Source of the DNA: Bacteroidota bacterium
Lineage (GTDB): Bacteria > Bacteroidota > Bacteroidia > Chitinophagales > Chitinophagaceae
Assembly (NCBI GenBank): GCA_018267615.1
Contig: JAFDYD010000004.1
Coordinates: 265,409-329,408, forward strand
Length of the DNA: 64,000 bases
Reading direction: 5' to 3'
The translations under genes were made by a program, and so were the position numbers. A model generated the notes under the pieces. The model did no database searches. It saw only the letters and a list, made by a program, of their open reading frames with translations, and had not been told where the DNA came from. Every line of letters begins with the position of its first letter. Within the stretch, counting starts at the first letter, position 1. Shown here piece after piece: positions 10,401 through 19,127 of this stretch.

Positions 10401-10672
10401 AGTTTGATGAGCGTAAGTCCCTGGATATTTTTACTCTCAATATTTTTTATTCCGTTTACGTATAAGAATTGATCTTGCATCCCCGTCGAGAAAAAACCTT
10501 CCATCTGTTGCGGCGACATGCCTCCGTATGATTCGATCACATAGATAACCGGCAAATTCAGTTTAGGAAAAATATCAATCGCAATCGACCGAATCGCGAT
10601 GATTGAAAAAAGAAGAAGTCCTGTAAAAAGAACAATGATAGTAACAGGTCTTCTCAATGCTGTGCGTACCAT
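7445..10672 (-). CDS. RND family efflux permease
   Basis: This 1075-aa inner-membrane pump has the two-fold RND layout: TM1 at residues 10-30, a large periplasmic loop, TM2-6 with the proton-relay region G-V-L-V-D-Q-A-T-V-T-I-E-N, TM7 near 555, a second loop and TM8-12. It exports drugs or metabolites by proton antiport. The sequence looks HAE/CusA-like and the substrate is unknown. An unusual His- and acid-rich segment lies between TM6 and TM7 (about residues 490-535, with H-H-G-K-L-H-A-H-A-G). It lies between the TolC-like gene (5-nt gap) and the adaptor gene (4-nt overlap). Confidence 0.93.
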   Translation of the reverse strand: MVRTALRRPVTIIVLFTGLLLFSIIAIRSIAIDIFPKLNLPVIYVIESYGGMSPQQMEGFFSTGMQDQFLYVNGIKNIESKNIQGLTLIKLSFYENTDMAEASAQVALQVNRVSKFFPPGALPPQVIRFDASSLPVGQLVFRSDNRSLKDINDLAATRIRPMFATVPGLSAPPPFGGNSRSVIINIDPEKLKRFNLSPDEIVEAISKNNAMTPSGNLRVDSLMYVTTVNSLEEKVAHFEDIPIVNNGTATVFIHDIASVADAADVTVDYALINGKRSVYIPVVKTADASTWSVVQSLKEKLPEMQSLLPDDITLSYEFDQSVFVMNAVKSLLTEGALGAILTGLMVLLFLKDWRSSLVVVITIPVSILSAVLMLRLAGQTINIMTLSGLALAIGVLVDQATVTIENIHQHLEMGKSKRQAILNACEEISFPLLLILLCILAVFAPSFIMTGVPRAMFLPLSLSIGFAMIISFVAAQTLVPVVSNWLLKEDMFRYHHGKLHAHAGMALDEQEQEEVDMHNREDKKHPEENNLLQRMKLGLAKRLEQWMPRRKMIVGIYLFFTFIAAGYCFGIIGKDLLPKTNNGQLQLRIKEPDGTRLEKTERDTKSILNTIDSVVNGHLDISSAYVGLVPSSYGSSNLYIFNSGTHEAVVQITFDEHYKTNPDQLKDNLRAAIKSKYPSINISFEPIELTEKIMAQGASTPIEVRVAGKNFDELKEYASRLTSELKKIDYLRDVQIAQPLKFPTLKIDIDRFRLAQLGLNLNEVARSITDATSSSRFTEKVQWLDSKTSYTYLVQVQVPEYIMNSVEQLQSISLVKGKMRPVLSDIATISFDQLPGEYDRSGPRRFLTVSANIYKKDLGTATTAVKKAIADLGTPPKGLIAEVKGMSSLLTETLGSLQNGLLAAIVVILLLLAANYQSFGVAISVLSTVPMVLLGSMILLLLTGSTLNLQSYMGIIMSTGVSVANAILIVTNAESLRLEYKNPFKAATVAASIRLRPILMTSLAMIAGMIPMASGLGEAGDQSAPLGRAVIGGLIASTFAALLIVPLVYGWVRQKSSFSSVSLLPEDSNIKTLAS

Positions 10673-10677
10673 TGTAA

Positions 10678-12072
10678 TTAGTTTATAGAATTAATAAATT
10701 GAATAAGGTTACCGTTTGCTTCTGCTTTATCAACCTGCGCGAGATACCAATCACTTCTTGCTTCGATGAAATCAGTTTGTGATCTATAAAAAACAAACGA
10801 CGCATTTGTGAGATCGATCAGCGAAATAATTCCCGCTTTGTATTGCGCGAGCTTTTGTCTGTATGTCACTTCGGCCGCCGATAGTTGTACCGGAAGTTCT
10901 TGGAGGTTTGATTGAATGGTGGATAATTCTTGGTCTGCTTGTGCCGAAACCGAATTGAGTAATAATTTCTGCTGCTGCAGTTGCGCGTGCGCGGCCATTT
11001 GCTGAAATCGATTAATGGCTAGTTTATCTTTTCGGTGAACACCATTAAACAAATCGTAAGTCAGTGCGATTCCGGCAACATAATTGAAACGCTGGTAACC
11101 GAGGCCGGTAGCAAGTGATTTGTATTGATCGCTATACTGGATACTGGACCCTCTAACCCATACTGCACTGTTTAACAGAATTTTTGGAAGATAAGATTTT
11201 CGTATAACCCTGTCCGTTGTTGAAAATATATCCTGGTATCGCTGGTAATAATTGATAACAGGGTTGTTGATAGTATCCGCATTAAATAATCTGTTTGATG
11301 GGTTTGCGTGAATGAAATCATGTCCGATTGTATCAATTTCTAACCTTGAAGATGGGATACCCGTATAGAATGCAAGTTCTTCTCTCAGCTGATTTATTTT
11401 TCCTCTTGTTTGGTTATAACTGATTATTGTTTTTGATAATTCAGCTTTTGCGAGAGAAGAGTCGACACCTGCATTGATACCACTTGCAGTAAGCGCTTTG
11501 ATAACCGTGAAAATTTCCCTGTATCTATCGATATTCTGTTGATCGGCGCCCAGCCTGTAAAGATTTTTCAGGATGGAGAAATATAATCTGGCGATGGAAG
11601 ATTCTACCAGGTATTCTTCTTTTTGAATATCGGCTTGCTGGAGATCCACATAGGCCCTTGCATTTTTAATCCTGGCTTCATTCAGTCCAAAATTAACAAG
11701 TTCATATTCTCCTGATAGAATACCGACATTACCGGTAACAGCCTGCAAATTATTTTCATCTCTTACTCCCGCGGAAGTAGAAGGCGTAATTCCGTAGGTG
11801 AAGTAGCTTCCAGCAAGAGAGTTATCCGATCCGATATTTACTTGTTCACTAAATCTTAATCTGGGTAAAAAACTATGTCGTGTATCCGTAACCGTTGCAT
11901 CGGCTGCTTTCATTAAGTACTGCTTTTCCAAAAGAGACGGCAAGAATGATCTCGCACTATCTGTCAATGCGCGCAATGAATATTTATTATTCTGCGCAAA
12001 TACAGAAAATGCCGGTAAAAGCAATGCTGTGATAAATAGCCAATACAACTTCCTGTTTTCGAAAGTTGTCAT
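10678..12072 (-). CDS. TolC-like outer-membrane efflux protein
   Basis: This 464-aa protein has a signal peptide ending V-F-A-Q and long amphipathic helices separated by short beta segments. That is the OEP/TolC pattern, with two repeats and Y-K-A-G-I-I-S-L-I-D-L near the end. It forms the outer-membrane tunnel of the tripartite pump. It is transcribed ahead of the RND and adaptor genes, the usual order for many Bacteroidota efflux operons. Confidence 0.9.
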   Translation of the reverse strand: MTTFENRKLYWLFITALLLPAFSVFAQNNKYSLRALTDSARSFLPSLLEKQYLMKAADATVTDTRHSFLPRLRFSEQVNIGSDNSLAGSYFTYGITPSTSAGVRDENNLQAVTGNVGILSGEYELVNFGLNEARIKNARAYVDLQQADIQKEEYLVESSIARLYFSILKNLYRLGADQQNIDRYREIFTVIKALTASGINAGVDSSLAKAELSKTIISYNQTRGKINQLREELAFYTGIPSSRLEIDTIGHDFIHANPSNRLFNADTINNPVINYYQRYQDIFSTTDRVIRKSYLPKILLNSAVWVRGSSIQYSDQYKSLATGLGYQRFNYVAGIALTYDLFNGVHRKDKLAINRFQQMAAHAQLQQQKLLLNSVSAQADQELSTIQSNLQELPVQLSAAEVTYRQKLAQYKAGIISLIDLTNASFVFYRSQTDFIEARSDWYLAQVDKAEANGNLIQFINSIN

Positions 12073-12112
12073 TTTATTATTTTAATCTTTGAAAATGTTG
12101 TTAAGCGAGTTG

Positions 12113-12499
12113 TCAGCTTAACGCAGGAGGTCCACGGAGAGAAGTGGCAAGGATGAATGATATAAGAAGATAATCATCCGGTTTGTTTATTTTACTACGG
12201 TTCAGATATTTTACCGGGATTTCTTTTGCAGAGCAAACGATATCCGGAACAATTGCGGGTTGGAATCTCTTGTTAAGACGGAAACCAGGTTTGTGATTAT
12301 GATCAGGTTTGGCGGCTAGGAAATTTTTCTGCTTTCCCGTCAAAGAATTGTGATATGAGATCTCATTAAATGAAATTGAACTATCAGATCTGAAATTAAA
12401 AAAGAATTGTACTATGAAGAATACAACATAGATGATCAGCAATAGAAATCGTTTGCCAAACGATAGTAAAGTCGAAAAGTACAAATTCATCGACGGCAA
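12113..12499 (-). CDS. Small hypothetical membrane protein leading the efflux operon
   Basis: The protein has 128 aa, with one strong hydrophobic segment at residues 15-36. A basic, His-containing soluble part follows, with L-N-K-R-F-Q-P in the middle and L-R-G-P-P at the very end. I recognise no domain. It ends 40 nt before the TolC-like gene on the same strand, so it is probably the first gene of the efflux transcript. It may be a regulator or accessory factor of the pump. That is inference from position only. Confidence 0.6.
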   Translation of the reverse strand: MPSMNLYFSTLLSFGKRFLLLIIYVVFFIVQFFFNFRSDSSISFNEISYHNSLTGKQKNFLAAKPDHNHKPGFRLNKRFQPAIVPDIVCSAKEIPVKYLNRSKINKPDDYLLISFILATSLRGPPALS

Positions 12500-12700
12500 A
12501 ATTAGATAAAAAATCTTGAAAACCAGGGTGAGCGATAGGCTTCGGTAAAGATAAAATGTTAAATGTGCCGCTTCTGAAAACAGACGATGCTGATCAAATT
12601 GTTTTATATTTAAGTTAGTCGTCTATTAAACATGGATCTATGAATAAGTTCATCCAGGCAATCAAAGATCTCAATCTCTCGCTTCTGAGCGAGATGCTTC

Positions 12701-13318
12701 ATGATTCAAAATGGATTGAGGTTAGAAGACGATGGGAAAAATGCACTCCATTATTTATGTGGGGTAAATATATCTAATGATGCAAAGAAGATAGAAGCCA
12801 GTCTACTTATATTAAAATTACTTGTGAAAAAAGAGATGGATATAAATTCCATTCACCAGATTCCAGATAAGAATTGCGGATTTTTTCCTGCTACACCTCT
12901 CTGGTATGCATACGCGCGCGGAAGAAACGACGCCATTGTAAAATATCTTTTGTCAAAAAAAGCAAATCCGGATCATTGTATGTATGCCATTGCATGGTAT
13001 GATGATCATAAATCAGCGGCCTTATTTAAGAAACATGGGGCGAAGATTGATGATGCATCGGCTGGCGAAACACCTTTTCTCAGCGCTTTCAATTGGAAAA
13101 AATTTAATGTGGCAGAGTGGTTTCTTAAAAACGGAGCAAACGTGAATGCAACAGATGGCCAGGGAAACACCGCACTTTTTTATGCGGTAAAAAGAAAACG
13201 CGAAATTGAGCAAGTAAAGTTGTTGCTAAAGTTTGGAGCCGACTTCAATAAAAAAAATAAAGCCGGGGATATCGCCGAAAGAATTGGCAGAATCGAATCA
13301 ACAGAAAAAGATACTTGA
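12701..13318 (+). CDS. Ankyrin-repeat protein, apparently frameshifted at both ends
   Basis: The 205-aa frame contains several ankyrin repeats (G-A-N-V-N-A-T-D-G-Q-G-N-T-A-L-F-Y-A-V). These are protein-binding helical repeats. The natural start seems to be the ATG at 12640. From there a different frame reads about 27 plausible codons (M-N-K-F-I-Q-A-I-K-D-L-N) up to about 12720, where the 12701 frame takes over. At the 3' end a third frame, entered near 13298, reads Q-Q-K-K-I-L-D-L-F-K-A-E and stops at 13337, a much more typical ankyrin C-terminus. Both changes are in the same direction. Either this is a decaying gene or the sequence has two single-base errors. Confidence 0.7.
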   Translation: MIQNGLRLEDDGKNALHYLCGVNISNDAKKIEASLLILKLLVKKEMDINSIHQIPDKNCGFFPATPLWYAYARGRNDAIVKYLLSKKANPDHCMYAIAWYDDHKSAALFKKHGAKIDDASAGETPFLSAFNWKKFNVAEWFLKNGANVNATDGQGNTALFYAVKRKREIEQVKLLLKFGADFNKKNKAGDIAERIGRIESTEKDT

Positions 13319-13337
13319 TTTGTTTAAGGCAGAATAA

Positions 13338-14016
13338 AATGTCATACTCAAATCATAGAAAATTTATCGCAAAGGCTTAATGAAAAAGTATAGAGAATTT
13401 TTTCGAGGATCCTTTTAATCATCTGCCGATGTTTACATCATAATTCACTTCACTATCCTTCCAATTTTTGGAAAATTCTTCCCAATGCTGGAAGGATTTC
13501 TATTTTTTTCAGATTTTGTGGCATGGTGAGTTGTCCACATTTGTGGATTTTAAGAGGTTGACTAACAACCATCCATAACCGATTTTTTTCTAAACTTTCC
13601 TGTTTTTATTTTCTGGTATGTGTATTGAAAATTACTATGCAGATCTTTCAAATACCGTGTGATTACTGAGAAGATGTTTTTTTCTATTCGTCGAAAAAAA
13701 AGTCTATTCGTCGAAAAAAGCTATGAATAAAGAAAAAGAAAAGTAATCTTTGTAAAGGATATAACTAAACACCTGACCTGATTTTAGTTATGCAATATCC
13801 GCAGAAGATTCTTCGTTATGACTGTCTAAGAGTATTCATTAATAATCCTGAGAAAAACATCGCTGGTGATTGAAATCAATTGAGATTCGAAAGAAATTTT
13901 GGATTGATATTGCGTGAATGAAAAATCGCACCGTACACTTGATATTAGTACTTCGGTATTAATTATATATTTTTTGGTAACGACCCTTTTTGAAAACAAT
14001 TTGTAAATCCTTCGTC
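13338..14016. other. Gene-free AT-rich stretch with a short tandem repeat
   Basis: No convincing reading frame or RNA gene was seen in this 679-bp stretch. It holds the 17-bp direct repeat at 13683-13719 and probably the promoter of the L,D-transpeptidase gene, but no clean TAnnTTTG box could be placed. Confidence 0.5.
13683..13719 (+). repeat. 17-bp tandem direct repeat
   Basis: The word TCTATTCGTCGAAAAAA occurs at 13683-13699 and again at 13703-13719 (20-bp period). It contains the short palindrome TTCGTCGAA. This spacing of two turns fits a pair of protein-binding sites upstream of the L,D-transpeptidase gene, but that is unproven. Confidence 0.6.
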
Positions 14017-14901
14017 ATGAAAACGTTGTCTAAACTCGTATCCACCAGTAGTATCTCTCTATTGGTTATTACTTCACCGGTTTTAATTTCCGGAAGTCAC
14101 AAGAAAATAAATTTCTCGAACGCTACTGCTACAGTAGCTGCTTCAAACTATACACATAGTACAAACACATCGGCAGAACGTAACTTTAAATATACTGCTT
14201 CTGCTGCAGTAGCTGCCACAACTACAACAGTTGAAACTAAAAAAGAAACTGATGTAGCGATGGACGCTGCCGCAAAAAAAGCAATGGAACTTAAAATGAC
14301 TATTATAGAAGCGACAAGCATCTATGAGTCAATGAAACTTAGCAAATCTGGTTTGAACCAGAAGGCTTTTGAATATGCGTGGAGAGGATATCATAACCTC
14401 GTGAAGAAAGGAACAGTAACTAAAACAAATGTATTATCGATTTGTGATTTTACACAATCATCGCGTCGCAAACGTTTGTACGTAATTGATGTTGCAAACA
14501 AAAAATTGTTGTACAATACTTATGTATCGCACGGGATGAACTCAGGTGTTGAATACGCAACATCTTTTTCTAACAGACCTGAATCTTTTAAAACAAGTCT
14601 TGGATTTTATTTGACAACAAAAACTTATACAGGAAGAAATGGTCTTTCTTTGAAAGTTACAGGATTGGAAAAAGGATATAATAACCTGGCTGCTAAACGT
14701 GGTATCGTGTTGCATGGTTCTGATTATATCAGCTATGACTACTTGAAGAATAATGGTGAAATGGGAAGAAGTCTTGGATGTACAGCTATTCCAAATGCAA
14801 TGAACGGTAAAATTATTAAGAGTATTAAGAATGGTAGTCTGTTTTTTATCTATCACCCGACAAAGAAGTATTTGAATGAATCAACAGTTATCAATGGTTA
14901 A
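14017..14901 (+). CDS. L,D-transpeptidase catalytic domain protein (YkuD_2 type)
   Basis: From the ATG at 14017 the protein has 294 aa. It has an N-terminal signal peptide and an Ala/Thr-rich linker. The C-terminal catalytic domain has the diagnostic H-G-S-D...G-R-S-L-G-C-T-A-I-P motif, where Cys is the nucleophile and His its partner. It should act on peptidoglycan stem peptides in the periplasm (crosslinking or protein attachment). A frame extending back to a TTG at 13990 adds nine residues before the signal, so I prefer the ATG. A strong terminator follows. Confidence 0.88.
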   Translation: MKTLSKLVSTSSISLLVITSPVLISGSHKKINFSNATATVAASNYTHSTNTSAERNFKYTASAAVAATTTTVETKKETDVAMDAAAKKAMELKMTIIEATSIYESMKLSKSGLNQKAFEYAWRGYHNLVKKGTVTKTNVLSICDFTQSSRRKRLYVIDVANKKLLYNTYVSHGMNSGVEYATSFSNRPESFKTSLGFYLTTKTYTGRNGLSLKVTGLEKGYNNLAAKRGIVLHGSDYISYDYLKNNGEMGRSLGCTAIPNAMNGKIIKSIKNGSLFFIYHPTKKYLNESTVING

Positions 14902-14929
14902 GCAAAATGGTGTTTTGATATAAATCTTC

Positions 14930-14964
14930 AATAAAGGGGCAGTTAAAATAACTGGCCCTTTATT
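14930..14964 (+). terminator. Rho-independent-type hairpin after the L,D-transpeptidase gene
   Basis: The 16-nt arms 14930-14945 and 14949-14964 pair with one mismatch around a 3-nt loop, with A-rich and T-rich outer ends. It separates the L,D-transpeptidase gene from the next gene. Confidence 0.8.
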
Positions 14965-15026
14965 GGTTACATGTGAAGCCGGTTTGTGAGTGTGCAATAG
15001 TACCCGTTAATCCAAATCCTAGCAAT

Positions 15027-17402
15027 ATGATCCGTAGACCTTTACTCATTTCCTTCGTCAGTTGCTTTCTCTTGTACCAGTCAAAGGCACAAACGCTAGA
15101 TGCAACTTTGAAAACTTATGCCGATCAATACGAACAGGAAAAAATACATATTCATTTTGACAAGGACGCATATTTGCCTGGGGAAACCATTTGGATGAAA
15201 GCTTATATCCTTTCTGGTTCAAAACCTTCTACACTTAGCAAGAACATATATTTTGATTGGACCGACATCAACGGAAACATTCTTTCGCACAGCGTATCGC
15301 CTGTAATGGAGGGAGTTTCTACCAGCTCATTTACATTGCCTCCCGGATTTGCAATCGTAGGCAACGCTGTTCACGTCAAGGCATATACGCAGTGGATGCT
15401 CAATTTCGACAGTAGCTTTCTCTTTAATAAAAATATTGCGGTTCTGACTTCTTGGGATGGAAGTGTTCGTCCGGATAAACATGCCGTAAACATTCAATTC
15501 TTTCCTGAAGGTGGTGATATGATAAATGGGATGGCTTCTGCACTTGCTTTTGAAGCAACCGATCAACGTGGAAGACCGGTAGAGGTCAAAGGAGTTATCA
15601 AAAAAAATAATGACGAAATAGTCGATTCTTTTGCAACCGCTCATGAAGGTATGGGCTTTGTAAAATTCGTTCCCCATAGTAATGAAACATATACGGCATA
15701 TTGGAAAGATGAATTTGGAGATGCACATACAAGTAATCTGCCACCAGTAAAGCCAACAGGCGCCGCGATGCGCGTCAACAACGCGAGAGATAATTCAATT
15801 CATTTTCAGTTGGAACGTGCATTAGATGCCGGAGATAATTATAAATCATTGACCATTATAGTTACAAGTCACCAGCAGGTAGTTTATAAATCTACTGTTG
15901 ATCTTTCTACAAAAATGAATGCTGATGGCACCATTCCGACAAGATCTATTCCCGATGGTATTGTGCAGATCACGGTATTTGATGCTAAGATGGTTCCGTT
16001 TGCTGAGCGAATTGTTTTTGTAAATAACTATCAATATCGTTTCACGGCGCAAGTGAAAAAAGAAGTTGTGAACTTAAACAAAAGAGGAAGAAATGAAATT
16101 TCAATTGAAGTTCCGGATAGTTTGTCAGCCACACTTTCTGTATCGATAACAGATGGTGGAATGGGATATGACACTGCAAGTAATATCATTACCGATCTTT
16201 TACTGAGCAGCGACCTTAAAGGAAATATCGTGAACCCCGCATATTATTTTACAGGAAATCCTGATACAGCAAATGCGCACCTGGATTTATTAATGCGTAC
16301 GCATGGATGGAGAAGATTTAATTGGGAAGAAGCTGTTGCCGGAAGATTTCCTTCCATTCAATTTCCAGCGGATAACGATTATATGTCTATTAAAGGAAGA
16401 GTAGATCCTGCGCAATCTTCATTTGATGCAAGCGATTCAATCGCATTACTTGTAATGACAAGAGATAGGAAAAAACATATTTTGAATTTGCCTTTAAATG
16501 CAAATGGAACATTTGGACAAAAAGGTATTTTCTTTTATGATTCACTACAAGTTCTTTACCAGATAAATCATGTAAATAAAATTAAATCCAGCGGTGCAAT
16601 AAGCCTGCAGACAAATTTGATGCCTGCGAGTTTATCAAATGTTCGCGCAACCGAACCAGTGTTTCAATGGAACAGAGTGCCAGATGTTATCCTGGAGAAA
16701 GAATCAAACGGATTGATCACGGAAGATCATAATTATTCGAGGGCATCAACCGGTATGAATTACGTGTTTAGCCCGGTGATTGCAAAAAATGATCAATCGA
16801 AAATCGGATCTGAAACAGCTTCGCATTATCTGCAAAGCAATTTCCCTGATTTGAAATTCCCTTACGGAACCATAGAATCGAATACAAGTAACAACCAGGA
16901 CAGCAGGTATGTGTCGTATGTTGTGAATACTGGTTCAACGCCAACTTCAACTGTTCCTGCACCGAAAAATAATGTGAACGTTCAACTAGACGGAGTACAG
17001 GTAACCATGGATGATTTGAAGCAGGTGAGCATGAAGGAAGTTTTGTTTATTAAATTTTTGCAGAAAACAAATCCTAAAGATTTGCCTACACTGGCGATCA
17101 CGAGCAGACTTTCAATTTATGAGAATAATATCATCAATAATAAAACTGGTTATGCAGTTGTGGCGGGTTATACTCCAGCACGTGAGTTTTATTCTCCGCA
17201 ATACACAGAAACACCTATTGATATTGCAGCTACTGATTTCCGTTCAACTATTTATTGGAATCCTCGTGTCGTAGTTGATAAAAATAATCGCAAAATAAAA
17301 CTGGTCTTTTATAACAATGATATCACGAATAAATTCAGAATTGTAGTTGAAGGAATGAACAAAGATGGAAAGCTCACGAGAATTGAAGAGGTAATAAAAT
17401 AA
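15027..17402 (+). CDS. Large secreted MG2/plug-like protein of Bacteroidota
   Basis: The start is placed at the ATG at 15027, which opens a clean signal peptide ending S-K-A-Q (791 aa). A frame from 14973 adds 18 residues unlike a signal. The early part, H-I-H-F-D-K-D-A-Y-L-P-G-E-T-I-W, matches the macroglobulin MG2-like domain found at the start of many large Bacteroidota envelope proteins. The C-terminal region (V-Q-L-D-G-V-Q-V-T-M-D-D-L) resembles a TonB plug-like fold without a barrel. The function is unknown. It is probably periplasmic or at the outer membrane, and it has no obvious operon partner. Confidence 0.8.
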   Translation: MIRRPLLISFVSCFLLYQSKAQTLDATLKTYADQYEQEKIHIHFDKDAYLPGETIWMKAYILSGSKPSTLSKNIYFDWTDINGNILSHSVSPVMEGVSTSSFTLPPGFAIVGNAVHVKAYTQWMLNFDSSFLFNKNIAVLTSWDGSVRPDKHAVNIQFFPEGGDMINGMASALAFEATDQRGRPVEVKGVIKKNNDEIVDSFATAHEGMGFVKFVPHSNETYTAYWKDEFGDAHTSNLPPVKPTGAAMRVNNARDNSIHFQLERALDAGDNYKSLTIIVTSHQQVVYKSTVDLSTKMNADGTIPTRSIPDGIVQITVFDAKMVPFAERIVFVNNYQYRFTAQVKKEVVNLNKRGRNEISIEVPDSLSATLSVSITDGGMGYDTASNIITDLLLSSDLKGNIVNPAYYFTGNPDTANAHLDLLMRTHGWRRFNWEEAVAGRFPSIQFPADNDYMSIKGRVDPAQSSFDASDSIALLVMTRDRKKHILNLPLNANGTFGQKGIFFYDSLQVLYQINHVNKIKSSGAISLQTNLMPASLSNVRATEPVFQWNRVPDVILEKESNGLITEDHNYSRASTGMNYVFSPVIAKNDQSKIGSETASHYLQSNFPDLKFPYGTIESNTSNNQDSRYVSYVVNTGSTPTSTVPAPKNNVNVQLDGVQVTMDDLKQVSMKEVLFIKFLQKTNPKDLPTLAITSRLSIYENNIINNKTGYAVVAGYTPAREFYSPQYTETPIDIAATDFRSTIYWNPRVVVDKNNRKIKLVFYNNDITNKFRIVVEGMNKDGKLTRIEEVIK

Positions 17403-17485
17403 ACCTTTGGTTAATTAACAAGCAAGTACCTAAACCGATATAATTTTTTTTAAACAAATAACGTTAACCCTTAAACCGCGTCCTT

Positions 17486-17779
17486 ATGTTAGACAGTATC
17501 GATTTGACGATTAATGTGGTCGTCCTTCTTGGAATAATATCCGTCGCTATATTAGCTGGTTATTATTTCGGAAAACTCCAATTGAAGAAAAAACAAATGA
17601 AAATTCTGGAGCTGAGAAAAGAAATTGTATGGAACCACGCTCAGATTCTTGAATTGCAAAAGGAATATGTAGCATTAGAATCGAACTTGAAAGCTAACAA
17701 GGTACCCGTTCTGCCACTAAATCCCCAGGTGATCGACTATATGGAAGAGGCTAAAAAAGTTTCCGACGGTTTTATGTAA
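17486..17779 (+). CDS. Small membrane protein with coiled coil, unknown function
   Basis: The 97-aa protein has one transmembrane segment (about residues 7-28). A charged, heptad-like region rich in K, E and L follows, and probably forms a cytoplasmic coiled coil. It starts 83 nt after the MG2-like gene on the same strand and converges with paaI 11 nt later. I do not recognise the family. The clear start, membrane segment and spacing support a real gene. Confidence 0.65.
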   Translation: MLDSIDLTINVVVLLGIISVAILAGYYFGKLQLKKKQMKILELRKEIVWNHAQILELQKEYVALESNLKANKVPVLPLNPQVIDYMEEAKKVSDGFM

Positions 17780-17790
17780 TTATATTTTAT

Positions 17791-18207
17791 TTACTGCTCA
17801 CGTTTGATGTAAACAGTGCCTTTGAATAAAGCAACTAATTCTCCGTTTTCTTTTTCAATGGTCACTTCATAAATGGCGATGCGATTGCTTGCATTTTTTT
17901 CACGTGCGGTTGCAATAATAATGTCTCCCGTTCTTAAAGGCTTGATATGAGAGATAGATGTTTCCATTGATACCGATTTGCGTCCGCCGCTATTCGACGC
18001 AAATGCGAGTGCGCTGTCGGCAAAAGAATATGTGATACCTCCATGTGCAATTTCAAATCCATTGCACATTTCTTTTCTTATCACCATTTTTAATTTACAA
18101 TATCCTTCACTTTCTTCCAATCTTTCCACGCCGAGCCACTGACTGAAATAGTCTTTTTCCATCATCGCATCTATAATCGCAGTAGCTTTTGTTTTTGCTG
18201 GAGTCAT
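17791..18207 (-). CDS. paaI: Hydroxyphenylacetyl-CoA thioesterase PaaI
   Basis: This 138-aa single hotdog domain has the PaaI-type signature N-G-F-E-I-A-H-G-G-I-T-Y-S-F-A-D-S-A. The Asp and His region is used for acyl-CoA thioester hydrolysis. In phenylacetate degradation PaaI removes CoA from dead-end ring-hydroxylated or epoxide-derived intermediates and so restores free CoA. It is the last gene of the minus-strand paa cluster and lies 25 nt after paaG. Confidence 0.88.
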   Translation of the reverse strand: MTPAKTKATAIIDAMMEKDYFSQWLGVERLEESEGYCKLKMVIRKEMCNGFEIAHGGITYSFADSALAFASNSGGRKSVSMETSISHIKPLRTGDIIIATAREKNASNRIAIYEVTIEKENGELVALFKGTVYIKREQ

Positions 18208-18232
18208 TGTATAATTTGATTGAAGAATAAAA

Positions 18233-19012
18233 TTATTGACCCTTGAAAACTGGTTTGCGTTTTTCTACAAAGGCTGTTATTCCTTCTTTGGCATCTTGTG
18301 TTTTTGCCGCAAACTGTTGCAACTGTGTTTCCGCAGACAATTGATCTTCCAGTCGATTACTAAAAGATACATTCAATGCATATTTTGTCAATGCAAGCCC
18401 CTTCGTTGGCATCTCTGCTAATGTTGTAGCTAAGTTCAACGCTGACGCATTAAAATCTTCGTCAGCAAAAACTTTGTAAATCATTCCCATTTTCTCTGCT
18501 TCTTGCGCACTTACTTTTTCACCGAGCATCATCAGTGCAGACGCTTTTTGCCATCCTATCAATCGCGGAAGAAAAAAACTGCCGGCACTATCGGGAATCA
18601 ACCCAATTTTTGAAAAGGCTTGAATGAACGAAGCGGAATTCGCCGCAACAATAATATCGCAGCACAATGCAATATTTGCTCCCGCACCAGCAGCCACACC
18701 GTTTACTCCAGCCACTACGGGTTTTTCAAGTTGCCGGATTTTTAAAACAATGGGATTGTAATGCTCGTCCAGAATTTTTGCGAAGCCAGGCATATCCGGA
18801 CCTACTACTTCAGCAAGATCTTGCCCGGCGCTAAATGCTTTTCCATTTCCTGTTATATACACACAACGTATCGAAGAATCTGCGGCACATTGATCCAATT
18901 TTTTTTGTAACTCTTTCGACATTTCACGATTGAACGCATTTAATTTATCCGGGCGATTGAGTATGATCGATGCAACTCCGGCCTTCACCTCAAGCAATAT
19001 AGAAGAACTCAT
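18233..19012 (-). CDS. paaG: Epoxyphenylacetyl-CoA isomerase PaaG (enoyl-CoA hydratase family)
   Basis: The 259-aa crotonase-fold protein has an oxyanion-hole segment S-A-G-Q-D-L and the second one G-V-A-A-G-A-G-A-N-I-A. The G-L-I-P-D-S-A-G-S-F-F-L-P region carries the catalytic acid Asp typical of PaaG rather than the Glu pair of true hydratases. It converts ring-1,2-epoxyphenylacetyl-CoA to the oxepin form. The context between paaD and paaI fits. A 107-nt gap with a degenerate hairpin separates it from paaD. Confidence 0.87.
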   Translation of the reverse strand: MSSSILLEVKAGVASIILNRPDKLNAFNREMSKELQKKLDQCAADSSIRCVYITGNGKAFSAGQDLAEVVGPDMPGFAKILDEHYNPIVLKIRQLEKPVVAGVNGVAAGAGANIALCCDIIVAANSASFIQAFSKIGLIPDSAGSFFLPRLIGWQKASALMMLGEKVSAQEAEKMGMIYKVFADEDFNASALNLATTLAEMPTKGLALTKYALNVSFSNRLEDQLSAETQLQQFAAKTQDAKEGITAFVEKRKPVFKGQ

Positions 19013-19043
19013 TGGGAATTATTTTAAGCGTTACAATTTACGG

Positions 19044-19121
19044 TTTCTGATTTTGAGATTACGGGATTTGGAGATGAAAAATTTTCTCAATCTCAAAATC
19101 TGTACATCCCCTAATCAGAAA
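19044..19121. repeat. Degenerate inverted repeat between paaG and paaD
   Basis: The 9-nt ends TTTCTGATT (19044-19052) and AATCAGAAA (19113-19121) pair perfectly. The inside is made of imperfectly matching GAGATT/GGGAT words, and both arms contain ATTTTGAGATT-like text. It belongs to the same kind of word-built hairpin seen elsewhere in the window. It could weaken transcription from paaD into paaG. Confidence 0.55.
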
Positions 19122-19127
19122 TTTTTT

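Noticed and set aside
12640..13337. Programmed frameshifting in the ankyrin gene
   Set aside because: No slippery heptamer with a downstream structure was seen at either switch. Decay or sequencing error is simpler.
13683..13719. CRISPR array start
   Set aside because: Only two copies with a 3-nt spacer, and no cas genes in the window.
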